This document shows positions 13,717 through 24,720 of a stretch of 64,000 nt of DNA, one piece after another. The stretch's first letter is position 1; every line of letters starts with the position of its first letter. Location: assembly GCA_013399015.1 (NCBI GenBank), contig VWZX01008287.1, positions 248,001 to 312,000 of the forward strand. The letters run 5' to 3'. Below the pieces are notes generated by a model. It saw nothing but the letters and a program-made list of their open reading frames with translations, ran no database searches and was not told the DNA's origin. The DNA comes from Galbula dea (Eukaryota; Chordata; Aves; Piciformes; Galbulidae). A program made the translations under genes and the position numbers.

Positions 13717-14325
13717 TTAATTTAGAGAAGAATATAAAAATTCCTTTTCTTGCATCATAAGGAACAAATGACATTTGATACGATGCAAGGAAATCTTCAA
13801 GAGGTTCAAAGCTCTTCGTCCTTGGCCATGAACACACATCCAATTAATGGGCTCTGGCAAAATACAACTTGAACACCATGATGCAGGTTTACAAAGACTA
13901 TGTTGTTGTTTGGCAAAGCTTTTAACTGACTGACAAATTATTTTTAATGAGTAGGAAGTAATGGGGAGTTTGCAACTGAATTTTACTTTGAAACATTTTT
14001 CTTCACACATTAGTATGTTTAACTGGCACACAGCACTCAGTGTAAAGGTATGCACACAGCAAAGTACACCTTTCCCACTAGCAACTGCTGTCATCCCAGA
14101 TGATAAATGATGATAAATTTCCAGAAAAAAAGGGCACAAGCAAGACAAGAATAAGACAGTCATTAGACACAAGACAGCTCTGACACTAGGCAGTAAGATC
14201 CATTGCCTAGTGAGGCCTGCCAAGAAGGTGAAAGCAATAGGTAATGGATCACAAACTGGTGCAGAGCCGGGGGAAGCTTTAGACTTGTTCCTTTCTAACC
14301 CAGTTGTAACTGAAGCACAGTCCAT
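13717..14325 (-). other. Longest open frame, 202 codons, probably chance
   Basis: Starts MDCASVTTGLERN and runs 202 codons to a stop. It has one hydrophobic stretch, with core AVLCLMTVLFLSCLCPFF, and many scattered Cys, but no repeat, motif or domain that I recognise. There is no CpG-rich promoter upstream and no polyadenylation context I would trust. Cys, Ser and Leu richness is typical of translated non-coding AT-rich DNA. A single uninterrupted vertebrate gene here is unlikely. I list it only because it is the longest frame in the window. Confidence 0.1.
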
Positions 14326-14703
14326 GTTGCTAGAACAGGGAAGAACGGGAGGAGTCTGACACTACTGCAAGGCAAGTCAGGAGCTCAGACATCCAGCGAC
14401 CTTGGAACTACTTGCAAAATCCTTTAGTGCTGCAAACCCTGTTTACCATTCTGAGAAGTGTGGGCTTTGAACTCATTCACCCCTTGTCTAGCCTTCCCCT
14501 GCAATTTGTGCCAGGACTGGTTTGCCATTCTAGGTGTGTCCCCATGTCCACCATGTGAAATGGTACATCTGCAAGCACAGATTTCTCCTTTCCCCTCCCC
14601 CGCCTGTGCTTTTTCAAGTCAGCTTTGAATTGTCATACTGGGAAACAGTAAATACACAAACCCAAACTTTCCCTTGAAGGAGATGACTTTTTCTGTTTCT
14701 AAG

Positions 14704-14766
14704 GAGACCCAAGAGTTTTAAACAGAAGAAACGGATGCTATGAAGGATCAGCCCTTTCAGAAGCAG
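14704..14766 (+). other. Candidate 63-nt exon (unverified)
   Basis: The acceptor tract 'gactttttctgtttctaag' precedes base 14704, and the donor CAG|GTAGGA follows base 14766. One frame is open, starting with two bases of a split codon and ending with one, that is phase 1 at both ends. It encodes a short polar peptide containing NRRNGCYEG. This phase fits the candidate at 12914-12973, which lies about 1.7 kb upstream on the same strand. The peptide is not recognised. An open frame of 63 nt is common by chance. Confidence 0.12.
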
Positions 14767-14989
14767 GTAGGAGCAGATAGACCTGGAGGGTCTCTGCTCC
14801 CAAAGACCTTGCCCTTCGCAGGCCAGGTGAAGGTTAGGCTCCACTGTAGAACAGAGAAATGTCATGCACTGTTCCTCTGGGGAAGGACAGTACATGGAGA
14901 GATAAGGAGGAGATGCTTTGGGAAAGCTTGATCAGCAGGGTCAGGGCACTGAAGGAAGCAAACACTTCTCCCACTCACTGTGTCATAAT

Positions 14990-15165
14990 TTTGTATCCTC
15001 TTTCCCTGACTGTCTACCTTTTCTCTCCTCACTGCCTCACATTTCAGTTTTTCCTCGTTTCATTCTTGCCTTCCTCACTCTCAGTCTTACCTCCTCCTGC
15101 ACTTCCAGCCCTATTCATATTCACACCCTTCTCAAACCTCCACTCGTCCTCTTGTTTCCATTAAG
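14990..15165 (+). repeat. Pyrimidine-rich (CT) low-complexity patch
   Basis: For about 175 bp the plus strand is strongly C+T-biased, with repeated ctcctc, cttcc and ttcctc blocks and few purine runs. Translations here give Ser/Leu/Pro/Phe-rich chains in two frames, as expected from composition alone. Similar patches occur at 24.3-24.7 kb and 38.4-38.7 kb in the same orientation. Confidence 0.7.
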
Positions 15166-15699
15166 CATAGCTGGATGGAGGCCCCAGTCAGACCAGTAAT
15201 GCCTTCAGGAGCTAGTGGCAGAGGGCTGCAAGCCTGGTACCACCAACTCACAGCTTGGTGCCATCCAAGTCCCCATGACAAAGGAGACAGCACAGCACCT
15301 GCCTGTCCCTGCCATGCAGTGTGGTCAGCTGTGCCACAGGGAAGCTGCTGCTCTCCCATAAACCTGTTGCATTTCACTGGTTTGACATTTTGCATGCCTT
15401 TCTTTCTCAGCTCCACCACTACAGCCAGAGATTGCCTTCAGCCACTCCTCCTCTCCTTTCCCGGGATCGTTTAGTACTCCAAAGAGAGCCCAGGCAGCAG
15501 GATTTATCATTGTCAAGTGGTTATTTCCCTCCCTTTTCCTGACCCATGGCTGGTGACACTGGTGGATATGTCAGAGACCTGCCATCCCCTCCACAACAGC
15601 TGCTCATAATCCCTGTCCCAGACGGCACATAAAGGCTTCATCTTGGGCAGCAGTTCCTGTGCTGATTTAGCTGCATCCACAGACTAATGTAAAACTTAC

Positions 15700-15795
15700 C
15701 ATCTCTGTGTCAATAGCCCCAATGGACTGTGATTCCCTCAGCCTATAGAAGACCACAATATTTGTGCCCTCTTTAAGCTCAAAACTGAAATCTTT
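15700..15795 (-). other. Candidate 96-nt exon, phase 0-0 (unverified)
   Basis: On the minus strand the segment ends in a strong donor, GAGATG|GTAAGTTT. It begins after 'aaccttggacttag', a moderate acceptor. Its length is a multiple of three and the open frame is in phase 0 at both ends. The peptide looks coding-like, with an ELKEGTNIVVFYRL core of alternating polar and hydrophobic residues that would suit beta strands. It is vaguely like the 'LKxGTNxLYWR' stretch of ELAPOR-type proteins, but the flanking residues differ, so I do not assign it. The weak acceptor tract is the main doubt. Confidence 0.2.
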
Positions 15796-18152
15796 CTAAG
15801 TCCAAGGTTTGTTTTGTAGCAAAGACTATTTTTTAATTTATTCTCAGACAACACTAAAAACATTTGACTCTGAAGAAGTCTCTGGGAAACGTGACCTTTG
15901 GATACAGCAGAACACAGACTTTTCCAGTTTCCTCCATATGCACAAGGCATCTGACCCACTGAACAGCAAAGAAAGCCACCAGGATGATAGGAATCTTTAC
16001 TTTGGCAGAAAATGGCATGTAGCACAAACAACATGCAGTCTGAAATGGGAGTTGACCTGCTGGGGTTTATGCGTGTCTGTCTGCTATCTTGATTGTGATT
16101 TAGCTACCTTTGCTTCATTTTTATGGCTTTATTTATTAAAAAAATCTATAAAACAATGAATCACCAAATAGCTAAGGGACCTGAAGAAAACTGCACACCA
16201 TGCCTTATTTACACCACATATTCAGACTCCAGCTGTCTGCTTCATGCGATTTAGTGTTAAACCATCAAGATTCTGAAAACTTCTGCTCTGATATTCAATT
16301 TGTCCAACAGCACCTGTTTTGCTGACCTCTGGAGCTCCCTGCAAGGCCTGTTTTCCCAGACTCTCAGAGGGGTGGACTGGGATGGCTTGAAGGAGGAGTG
16401 TCACATTTACTGTGGGCTGCGAAAGGATGAGGACTCTCCTTAGTGCTGACCTATGTCAATTTTAAACTTGTAATAAGCGCATTTTTAGAAGCAGAATTGT
16501 CTGCGTGCGTTTGTCTGGAGCTGCCTTGTGTTGTCTGGATGGAGGAGGCACAAAAGGATTGTGAGGTCACATAAACCTGGATTATGACAGTGAATCAATG
16601 GGGCATTAGGAATAAGCTAATTAGAAAGGAAGAATCTGCATGTAAACACATCTTGCTCATTGGTGATTATGGGAAAGAAAGGATTGAGAACACACACAGC
16701 AGCTAAACATGATTTTAACACAACAGTAAAAAGACAGAAAACCTTTTCCTTCAAGGACAAGAAAGCATAAAAGTGGCAGATACGATTGACAGAACAGCCC
16801 TGTCTCCCTGTGCTGCAGACATCCCTCACATTAACAGCATGGTTGGGCTTATCTGAAATTCAAGAGAGATGACAGACCTCAGTCACCTCAGACCCCAAGA
16901 ACAGCCACTGTTGTGGCAAAAGCCTTCAGAAATCTGCATGATTTCAGATGCAATTCCCATGAGAGGACACTGCCCCACTGAGCAGGTGTGACCTCACATT
17001 CATAAGGTATAACTCCTGGGGAGAGCTGGGGACCCATTACAAGCCCCAGAAACCCACTGTAATTGTGAATTCCTGAGTGAACCACACTAACACATTAAGG
17101 ACAAAGAGGAAAAGGAGTATATCTCTGCACAAATATTCCAGCCAGGGAGCTCCACCCAGACGTCCCTGCAAGTCTTCTGACATCCATGTTGTTCATACAC
17201 TGGCATTAGCTTTTTCCACAAGGCTACCAAGTTCTCCCCTCAGGCGGACATCTTTGAGGTGGTGTACAATAAGCCGTGTAAAATTGTCCTTTTTTTCATT
17301 TTTTAATTAGGAAGGACAAAAGATCCTTAAAGCACAGTATTACACCTTAACAAAAATTGTTCCATGCTACAAAAAGCTTCTTAGAGTGGAGAAGAGCAGT
17401 AATAGAATGTTCCTGCACATAGCAAAACCTGAAGCACAGGTGAAAACCAACAGAGCTAGTAGGCAATATAATCAAGCCACGGTAAAATTTAGCTCTGGTG
17501 AAAGCAGTAAAAACTTTTAACTGGACATCTAAGTAGCTGAAGTTACCTCCCTAAGCTAGTCAAAGCAGACAGTCACAGAGCTCATATTTCAGTAACAAGA
17601 ACTGTTCCAAGAAAAGATAGAGGCTCCTGCCTTAATACCATTCACAACCCACTTACACAGTACCTCTTAATGGTTTACAGCTTCAGCCGAGACCCAGGAG
17701 TATACTCACTCCAGGGGCCATCTGTTATCCTCTGCACAACAACCAGTATTATTAACTCATTGTCACTGTGAAATCATTTACTTCATAATACATTGAGTTG
17801 CCTGTTCTTCCTGCAGAAGAAAGCTGTTCCATAAACCTAAGGATGTATTTCTAAATCTCTCTATTCAGCACTTGCTTCCCTTCCCATTCCAGATTTTTCA
17901 TTTTTAAAATCTCCTCTTGTGGTACAAGACTTCTATGAAGACATAGGCCATTCAATAGTTTGCTTGTGATCTTGAATAGCCCTGATTAATAAAAAAATCA
18001 AATTAGTGTTTCCCAGACTACTTCTCAAAGTGAAGGAGGAAAAGGGAAACGTTCTCATGCTATTCTAGTGACTGGGTAGAACTGCTTTCATTTTAATGGT
18101 GGAAACTTACTTCCCCTCCCCAGAAGGTTATTTACTCATGTGTTTTACAGAC
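15796..18152. other. Unique non-coding sequence
   Basis: No gene, RNA or repeat recognised. The frames at 15809-16159 (plus) and 16617-16829 (minus) show no domain and lack convincing splice or promoter context. Confidence 0.6.
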
Positions 18153-18248
18153 TGGGGCCCTCGATCCTGCAAGCACTTGTGCACCACATAGTATGCTGTA
18201 TCCCAATAGGACTCATTCAGAGATGCAAGTCTGCAGAAATCAGGGCCA
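18153..18248. mobile_element. Palindromic MITE-like DNA-transposon relic
   Basis: The left end reads 'ggggccctcgatcctgcaag' followed by cacttg. The right end, 'caagtctgcagaaatcaggg' plus cc, is its imperfect inverted copy, so the element has terminal inverted repeats of about 24 bp around a short middle containing 'cccaataggactcattca'. This arrangement matches an old palindromic repeat of amniote genomes, with ends close to 'gggccctgatcctgcaa' and a centre close to 'cccattga', here internally shortened. It has no coding capacity. I do not assign a family name. Confidence 0.55.
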
Positions 18249-18835
18249 CAGCTATATTTCTGAATGCACTGGAGCATGAAGACGGCACAACCAAAAAGAC
18301 ACATTGTCAACAAAACCTCAAGGTAGAGCAACTCCCTGGCTGTTGACTGAACTGTGTATAAATGATGCAATCATGACATTTCCAATAATTTACAGCAGCA
18401 CTTATTACTGAGAGGACAGAGTGGCACAACCAGACTTCACGTAAGCCATGTTTCCCAGTGCCCCTTTAAAAAAAAAATAACCAAAACAAAACAAAATAAA
18501 CAACTCCAGACAAAATAATAATCTGACCTGACTCTGCAGTATTTGACTTGGTTTCCAAACCATTTTGTGTTTTTAGAAAATCCTGTGGGTTCTGTACTCT
18601 CTGTGGTATTTCCAGTGGACACAGCTCTTCCTGTGGTATTAGACCTGGCACTGCCACAAGAACTTTGCCCCGATTGTCTCAATGAAAACATCACAAAAAG
18701 GAAGACTTTCCACAACTGGCTGAAAGCATCTAAAATATACAGATGTACAGGGACACAATTACATATATAATCTAGAAAGGGAAAAGAGGAGGAGAAAAAT
18801 GGAAAACAGATGAAAATGCAATGGATGATTTTACC

Positions 18836-18867
18836 AAAAAAAAAAAGAAAAAAAAAAAAAAAAAAAA
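18836..18867. repeat. Poly(A) tract
   Basis: About 32 bp of A interrupted by a single G. No recognisable retrocopy or SINE body lies upstream. The adjacent 18781-18835 is purine-rich, so a simple A-rich expansion is the simplest reading. Confidence 0.9.
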
Positions 18868-19438
18868 GACAGCAAGGAGTTGGGGAAGAATTGTTGGTTG
18901 GTTGGTTTTTTGAGAGATTCCAGTCAGGCTCAAATGCTCATTTTTAGCTGGTGGATTCGAGCCAGAGTCTTTCCTTGGCTCTGACTCAACTCTACTCGAT
19001 AGCTTTGATTCACTGAGATCTCAAGCCTAGCTGGGGGAAGGGAGACATGTCTGTGTTGCTCCTACAAGTGGTAGGCAGGAATTGGAGGCACCGGCTCACC
19101 CAGCTCCAACCCTCTCTCTCCATCGGTCAAGTACAAAACAGTGCTTGGCAGCACGAGGTCCCCAGCACAGCCCCCACCCTTCCCCAGCTCCACGGATGAG
19201 CAGGTCTTTTCTTTGCCACACGTGTTCAAGTAATCAGCTATGGCTCTCCCCACTGAGACTCCCAGCACAAAACCAGCAGGGCAGTGGTGGGTAACCTGCC
19301 TTCTAGGAACTCCCGAGCCCACTGCCTTATTACATATTACTCTTAAAGAGCCAGGAGATGACACTGACTTTGCAGCACAGTTGGATGTAAACTGATCATT
19401 TAAACTCTGCAGCTTTCATTCAGCCATTTAGTTATCAG

Positions 19439-19575
19439 TGTCACACAGAATCACACAGAATCATCACGGTTGGAAAGGACCCTCAAGATCATCTAGTCCA
19501 GCCAATAGCCCTACACTACTCTTACCCCTAAATCATCCCCTGAAGAAACACATCAACTCCCTCTGTGAGCTCAAA
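19439..19575 (-). mobile_element. CR1 LINE 3' fragment
   Basis: Starts with the short tandem repeat 'tcacacagaatcacacagaa', the reverse complement of the CR1 3'-terminal repeat. It continues with 'cggttggaaaggaccctcaa' and 'gatcatctagtccagcc', the conserved CR1 3' end in minus orientation. The rest, to the poly(C)/poly(A) stretch near 19580, is diverged ('cctacactactcttacccct', 'aaatcatcccctgaagaaac'). It is a 5'-truncated, non-coding insertion. Confidence 0.85.
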
Positions 19576-22159
19576 CCCCACCCCCCCCAAAAAAAAAAAG
19601 AAAATCAAATAAAGCCATTATAGAGAAATAAAATTGTAAAGGGAAGCAGGTCAGGCTTAAACAGACATGTAGCCTTTGGGGCACGTGGCAGGGAGGCGAG
19701 GAGAGACGCAGTTAATTGCAAATTGCCAACACTGCCATATTAGTCATGCAACATAAATGCTGTCAAGTAGTGAGCTTTATGGGAACAGCACTGATTTCTC
19801 TAAAAATAACAGAAAGTGTCATTGTGGCTAAAGGCTTTAAATTAAGCATTGTCAGGGCTGATTTGAAATGTGCCAAGATCTGGCAGCTGTACCTAGGAGA
19901 AGAAACAGGCTATGTTTAAGAAGACTAGGCTAGTTCTGCAAGTATGGCTGATGACTGCTTGGGATACCCTGGAGTAAAGACAGCAGAAGGCAAAGAGATA
20001 CAGCTCAGTGGTCAAAGCGCACGTACAGTCTCACATTGGTTCTGCTTGCAGAAGCCCTGGAGAGCTCTTCCTCCAGGTCCAAGTAACCAAAATGTAACAC
20101 TGCTTGGCTAAGTATTTTCCCCATTTTGGTGCAGGCAGAATCCACAGTCTTTAACCACATGGATACTTTTCTCTGCAACAATACTTCCATCAAAGAAACC
20201 TCTTTTCTTCCCCCATGCTTCACTGCTGCATAAAAAGGGTAAAGGTACAAGCTGTGGGCATTAGGCATGCTTTGTTTCCTTCAACAAAAATAATTCAGAG
20301 ATTTTTTTCAGATTCATTTTTGACTGCAAAAATGGTTGAGCTAGCTCCATTTTATGGTACTCTGCAGTAATTAGCACTGTGACTCCAAAATGCTCACTCA
20401 AAAAATCTTGGAAGAAGATGGGAGTCAGATATTCTGCTTTCTGATATTTATCCTCATCCAACATGAATCTACTCTTAACACAGACCCACGTGGTAACGGC
20501 AAACAAATATAGACCTTTTCACCCCAAGCAAGGGAATTCATCAGAGTTAAGTATTATCCCTGAAGCTACAGTAAACTTTTCATATTGCTGGTGCAGGACC
20601 TTTCCCAGACTTCCCAGCCAGGCTCCTTTTCTCTAGTTTTAAGCTAGCAGTACACAGCCATTCCACTCCAGCAGATGAAAAGGTTCCAGAAGTGTCTTTG
20701 CAAAACACTAGCCAATAAAAATAGATTCTAACAAGCGAAAAATGCAACATTGAGATTACAGACTTGCAAAATGTTGAGACCATCACTCCAGAGGGGTAGC
20801 TAGGCAACAACTGCTTTGTTTTGTTTTGAAGTCTATACGAGGAATAAAAATACCACCAACCATAGAGTCAGCTCAGAAAAAATATTTCCTCCTCTGAAGA
20901 AGAGCTGAGGCAGTGTCAGTTAGCTTCCTTGCATACACTGCATGAAAAAGTGTCGCTTTTGTTTCAAACTTACCATCTCAAAGCTGCTTTTGACAACCTT
21001 GCAACTGACTGTTTAATATCTCAGATAATGACAGGACGGATTTACTGAGGGTTTTATTGATGGTTTTGTTTGAAAGAATGTATTTAAGGTAGGTGTGCTA
21101 TTCCTGAATAGCCAGATAGTAAGTCTGAAAGCCTAGCATTCATTTGCTAACAGAAACAAAACCTCCCTTGGAAGTTTCCTCTAAGCAGAGGCATACTGAA
21201 TTCTCACGAGTCCAAACAGAACTAATTTCTACTATTTAAACCAAATAGCAACAACTTAAAAGGAAGATGAACCCCAAGAGCTGAAGGTCCTTTATAGTTC
21301 ACAAGAAGAAATGACCAAGCAGTCTGCAAACGTTGCTACTGCTGTGCTAGCCCTGTGGGACTCCTCTGCTGTGCACCTACAGGGCAAGTCAGAGGAGCCA
21401 GAATCTATGGTAATGAGCAAGCTACCACCTGGAACACCACATTACCAGCCAGGAACCACAGCACATCTGTTGCTATGCAGCAGCATGAGCAAGTTCTCTT
21501 AGAGAAGGGAAAAAAAACCCAAAAAACAACTAACCAAACAACATAGCAAAAGATAACACACAGACGAAAGTAGGTTTAGTCCACTAAACTGAAATTCCTG
21601 GATCTACAGTGATGTAAAGTTACATGACCAACACAGTTGATTATGAGGTAGCTTCATAATCAAAGAATTACTAGTCTGAAATTTGCTCACTGAACCAATA
21701 TAAGGACAATCTTTACAGGTCTTTAAGCACATAAAGATGAGAGATGATTCAGAATTTCCCAAAGCATCCAAGTAAATTTTTCCTGCATAAGATGAGGATC
21801 ACTGAAAATCGTAGTTGGTGCCCACACGCATTTTAGGAACCTGTCATAGATCTGTCCTTTAATCCTTCAAAGAGTAATGTTTGCTTTCAGGTATTTACTG
21901 AAATCCTTTTTATTACTGGAATCTTTTTAATATCCTGATGTGACATAAAGACATCTGAAAATCTGAATCAGCTTACTTCTGCTTTCTTTGCCTATTACAT
22001 GGATGTACCTTTATCAACATCAGTGGAAGTAAAGAATCTGTCCCAACACCTATAAATAGTATTCTCTCTCTGTCATACAAGCAGAAAAATATTGACATAT
22101 TCCATTACCATTTCTAAACACATTTCATCCAAATCATGCAACATTCTAAAGTTACCTAG
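19576..22159. other. Unique non-coding sequence
   Basis: Begins with a C-run/A-run junction at the end of the CR1 fragment. No gene or repeat recognised afterwards. A minus-strand donor GAGATG|GTAAGT lies at about 20978, but its possible acceptor has almost no pyrimidine tract. Confidence 0.6.
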
Positions 22160-22289
22160 CTAAGCATTTTCTGAGGAGTTGCAATACACTGTTATTGAAA
22201 CATGCACTTTTTGCCCCAGATATGCTCTTTATGCTTCCAGCTCTTGATATTCACTGTAGCAGCTGGCACTCTTTCCTCCCTCCAAACAC
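22160..22289 (+). repeat. 130-bp dispersed direct duplication, copy 1
   Basis: From 'ctaagcattttctga' to 'ctttcctccctccaaacac' this stretch matches 23734-23866 in the same orientation at roughly 85% by eye. The longest identical core is about 38 bp, from 'tgatattcactgtagcagct' through the cctccct block. Similarity fades into the left flank and stops abruptly on the right. I recognise no named repeat family. Confidence 0.85.
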
Positions 22290-22804
22290 GCACTGAAAGG
22301 TTGGAGGTGTGACTCTTCCTCACACAGGCACAGAGGATGTGCAGGGACTACAGAGAGTTGCCCAACTTCCAGTAACTCCTGTAGTGTCCCTGGAGTGACT
22401 CCTTGCACATCAGGAGAGGTGGAAGTAGAGAACTCTACAGTGAATGTGCTCTAGGGTCTGGGAGGGAAATGTCTCCGAGGAGGAAAATTCTGAACAACCA
22501 TCTTCTAAACACACCTCTCTCTACACTCATGTACAGCTTGTGGCTTGGTTAAAGTAGAATAGAAACTTCACCTATTTCTAAGGCCCAGGTCTGTTTCTTA
22601 CTGAGGTCAGACAGTGATCCCTCCAATTTTGAAGGGAATTGGACTGGATCCTAAGTTATTTATACCACACCTATTTCTAACTACTTCAGCCTGTCTTTTA
22701 GGAAGCAGGAGCCATGTTTGAACACCTTAAGAGATCTTGCCATAATTGTTATTTTCCAGTGAAGACAAACTTTCTGCCCCCGTGGCACAACAGACTGTCA
22801 AATT

Positions 22805-22822
22805 GCTGCTGCTGCTGCTGCT
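22805..22822 (+). repeat. (GCT)6 trinucleotide microsatellite
   Basis: Six perfect GCT units lying between the two copies of the 130-bp duplication. No open frame long enough to suggest a coding Leu, Ala or Gln tract surrounds it. Confidence 0.9.
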
Positions 22823-23733
22823 AATGTTGGTCAGACTGGAAGCTGTGGCAGAAGACAGTTAAAACGAAATCACAACTTCATTGTGATGAGTCTGAACAAG
22901 CAACCATTGGGGCTATGCCCTTCTCGTTCCAACAGATGGAGACAGAGACCTTTGGGTTTAAACACCAGGCCTCAATCTCAAAATTTACAAATTTAGATAT
23001 TACCATAGTTTATCCATCCACATTCCCAAAAGCTGTAGACTCCGATGTAACTTTGTACCAGAGGAACAACAATAAGGGAAACAGATCAGTTTACAGGATT
23101 ATATCTAGTTATAAAACGGGCAGGGGGAAATGATCTCTTTTTCCTTTCCTATACTAATTACATCCTTTCACAGTACAAAAAGTAGTGTTAGGATGAGAAG
23201 CAATAGGTTTGCTTAGATTGTATTTAATCAGATTAAGTAATAGAACTCCTTTGATTTCTGGGAAACAGTCTGATAGCTGGAGGAAAAAAAATAGGTCAAA
23301 CATTTTCACTGTTTATTTTACTTTAAAGGTAATGCTCTTTCTGCTTCGTAATTGCTCACTAAGCAACTGAAGCCACTGAGGGCTCTGAAGTGCTCTGTAC
23401 ATGTCACTTCCCCAAAACATGCTTGGTTCCCAAAAATAACCTTGGGAAGTTGTGTCTTTGCATTTCAGCAAACCATGGAAATGTTGCAGTAGGTCACATT
23501 GATTGCCTTCTTGTGGACTCCAAGGAGACTGTCTTCCCAGCAATACAGAATTCAGAAGAAACTGTTTGTCTGGGCCATGAAAGGTTACTGAACTCAAGAT
23601 ACCTTTCAAAATATATTTATCTGATGTATTTGTTTACTAAGCCCTCTCTCCTTTTTCTGGGAATATGTAGCAATTGTACTACCACTTGAGCCATGACATC
23701 TCCCCATCCTACCTTCATTCTTAAATCAACTGT

Positions 23734-23866
23734 CTAAGCATTTTCTGAAGAGTTGCAATTCAGTGTTATTCAAACACACACTCTTCTCCCCCCACCATAT
23801 GCTCTTTATAATTCCAGCTCATGATATTCACTGTAGCAGCTGGCACTCTTTCCTCCCTACAAACAC
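23734..23866 (+). repeat. 130-bp dispersed direct duplication, copy 2
   Basis: Second copy of the segment at 22160-22289, about 1574 bp downstream and in the same orientation. It has about 15 substitutions and about 3 bp of length difference, mostly in the C-rich middle. The left flanks also share 'cattct' and nearby bases, so the original unit may have been somewhat longer. No open frame is conserved between the copies. Confidence 0.85.
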
Positions 23867-24309
23867 AAGTGTTTCACCTTCAGGAAATGTCCCAGCTCCT
23901 CTGGCCAACAGGATAAGAAACTTGAGTTGGTTTCTGTGCTTGGTTTTACTGAAACAACTGACAACACTGCCAAGTTTCTAGGCTGACCATTTGAAATTCA
24001 AATGGAGTATTACACATACTATATATTTTTGACCTGTGCAACAAGCTGTACCATACAGAAGCAAACAGAAAAAATAGCTCCCTTTAACACATGTATTACT
24101 TAACCTTATGAACATTTGCTGGATTTCATCTGAAAATGGCAGAGTTAATTAAAACAACAAAAAATTAAACCCCCTTGTTTTGACTACGTAAGGACCCTGT
24201 TTAGAAACTGCTTGTCTTGAAGAAAAAAGGCAAAACTTACATACTTTCTCAGTTTTACAAACAACTTGCAAAGCTAGACAATAAATTCAGAGACCAAGTA
24301 TGTCCCGTC

Positions 24310-24720
24310 TCCCTTCAACAGCTCCAAGCTCTGCACTTGTTAAAACTCTTTGTTACTGCTTCACCATCTTGACTTTCTCAGCTTTTCTTTGTCCAGCTTC
24401 CTTACCTTCAGACTCTCCTCCACTCAGCCCTGAAGTGGGCTACTAAAGTCTTCTCTGAATTTCTCCAGTAGTTTCCTGTTATTACTGCAAAGTTGAAGAG
24501 CTTCTTCCTCACTTACAGTACTCTGTATCACCATCTACATCTTTGCTGCCCTCTAGCTCCTCCCATACCATTGTCCCCACTATTACCTTCTCAGCTTTCT
24601 ATCTTTCCCTCACACACAGCAGCTGCAGGTCAGTTTAGGCAAAACCTCCTTTTTTTTTTTCCCTTTTGCTCTTTATTCATTAACCACCAATATTCCAATT
24701 CTCCCTTAAAGTATTTCTTT
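24310..24720 (+). repeat. Pyrimidine-rich low-complexity patch
   Basis: About 400 bp with marked C+T excess on the plus strand: cttcc, ctcctcc and cttctc blocks, ending in a T10 run and 'cccttttgctctttattc'. The minus strand is correspondingly purine-rich and shows strong-looking donors (AAG|GTAAGG near 24408), but no usable acceptors because there is no pyrimidine tract on that strand. Confidence 0.65.

Noticed and set aside
14100..14200. C/D-box snoRNA-like signal (ATGATGA followed by CTGA about 60-70 bases later)
   Set aside because: The terminal stem is not complementary and there are no internal boxes. Similar box-C look-alikes near 1001, 3677 and 9747 also lack a proper D box.
15086..15200. 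Strong minus-strand donor GAG|GTAAGAC at about 15090
   Set aside because: All three frames leading to it contain a stop shortly upstream, and no acceptor is suitably placed.
18950..18975. tRNA B-box-like GGATTCGAGCC
   Set aside because: No A box at the right distance and no cloverleaf can be drawn. The same holds for GGTTCAAACGC near 26935.
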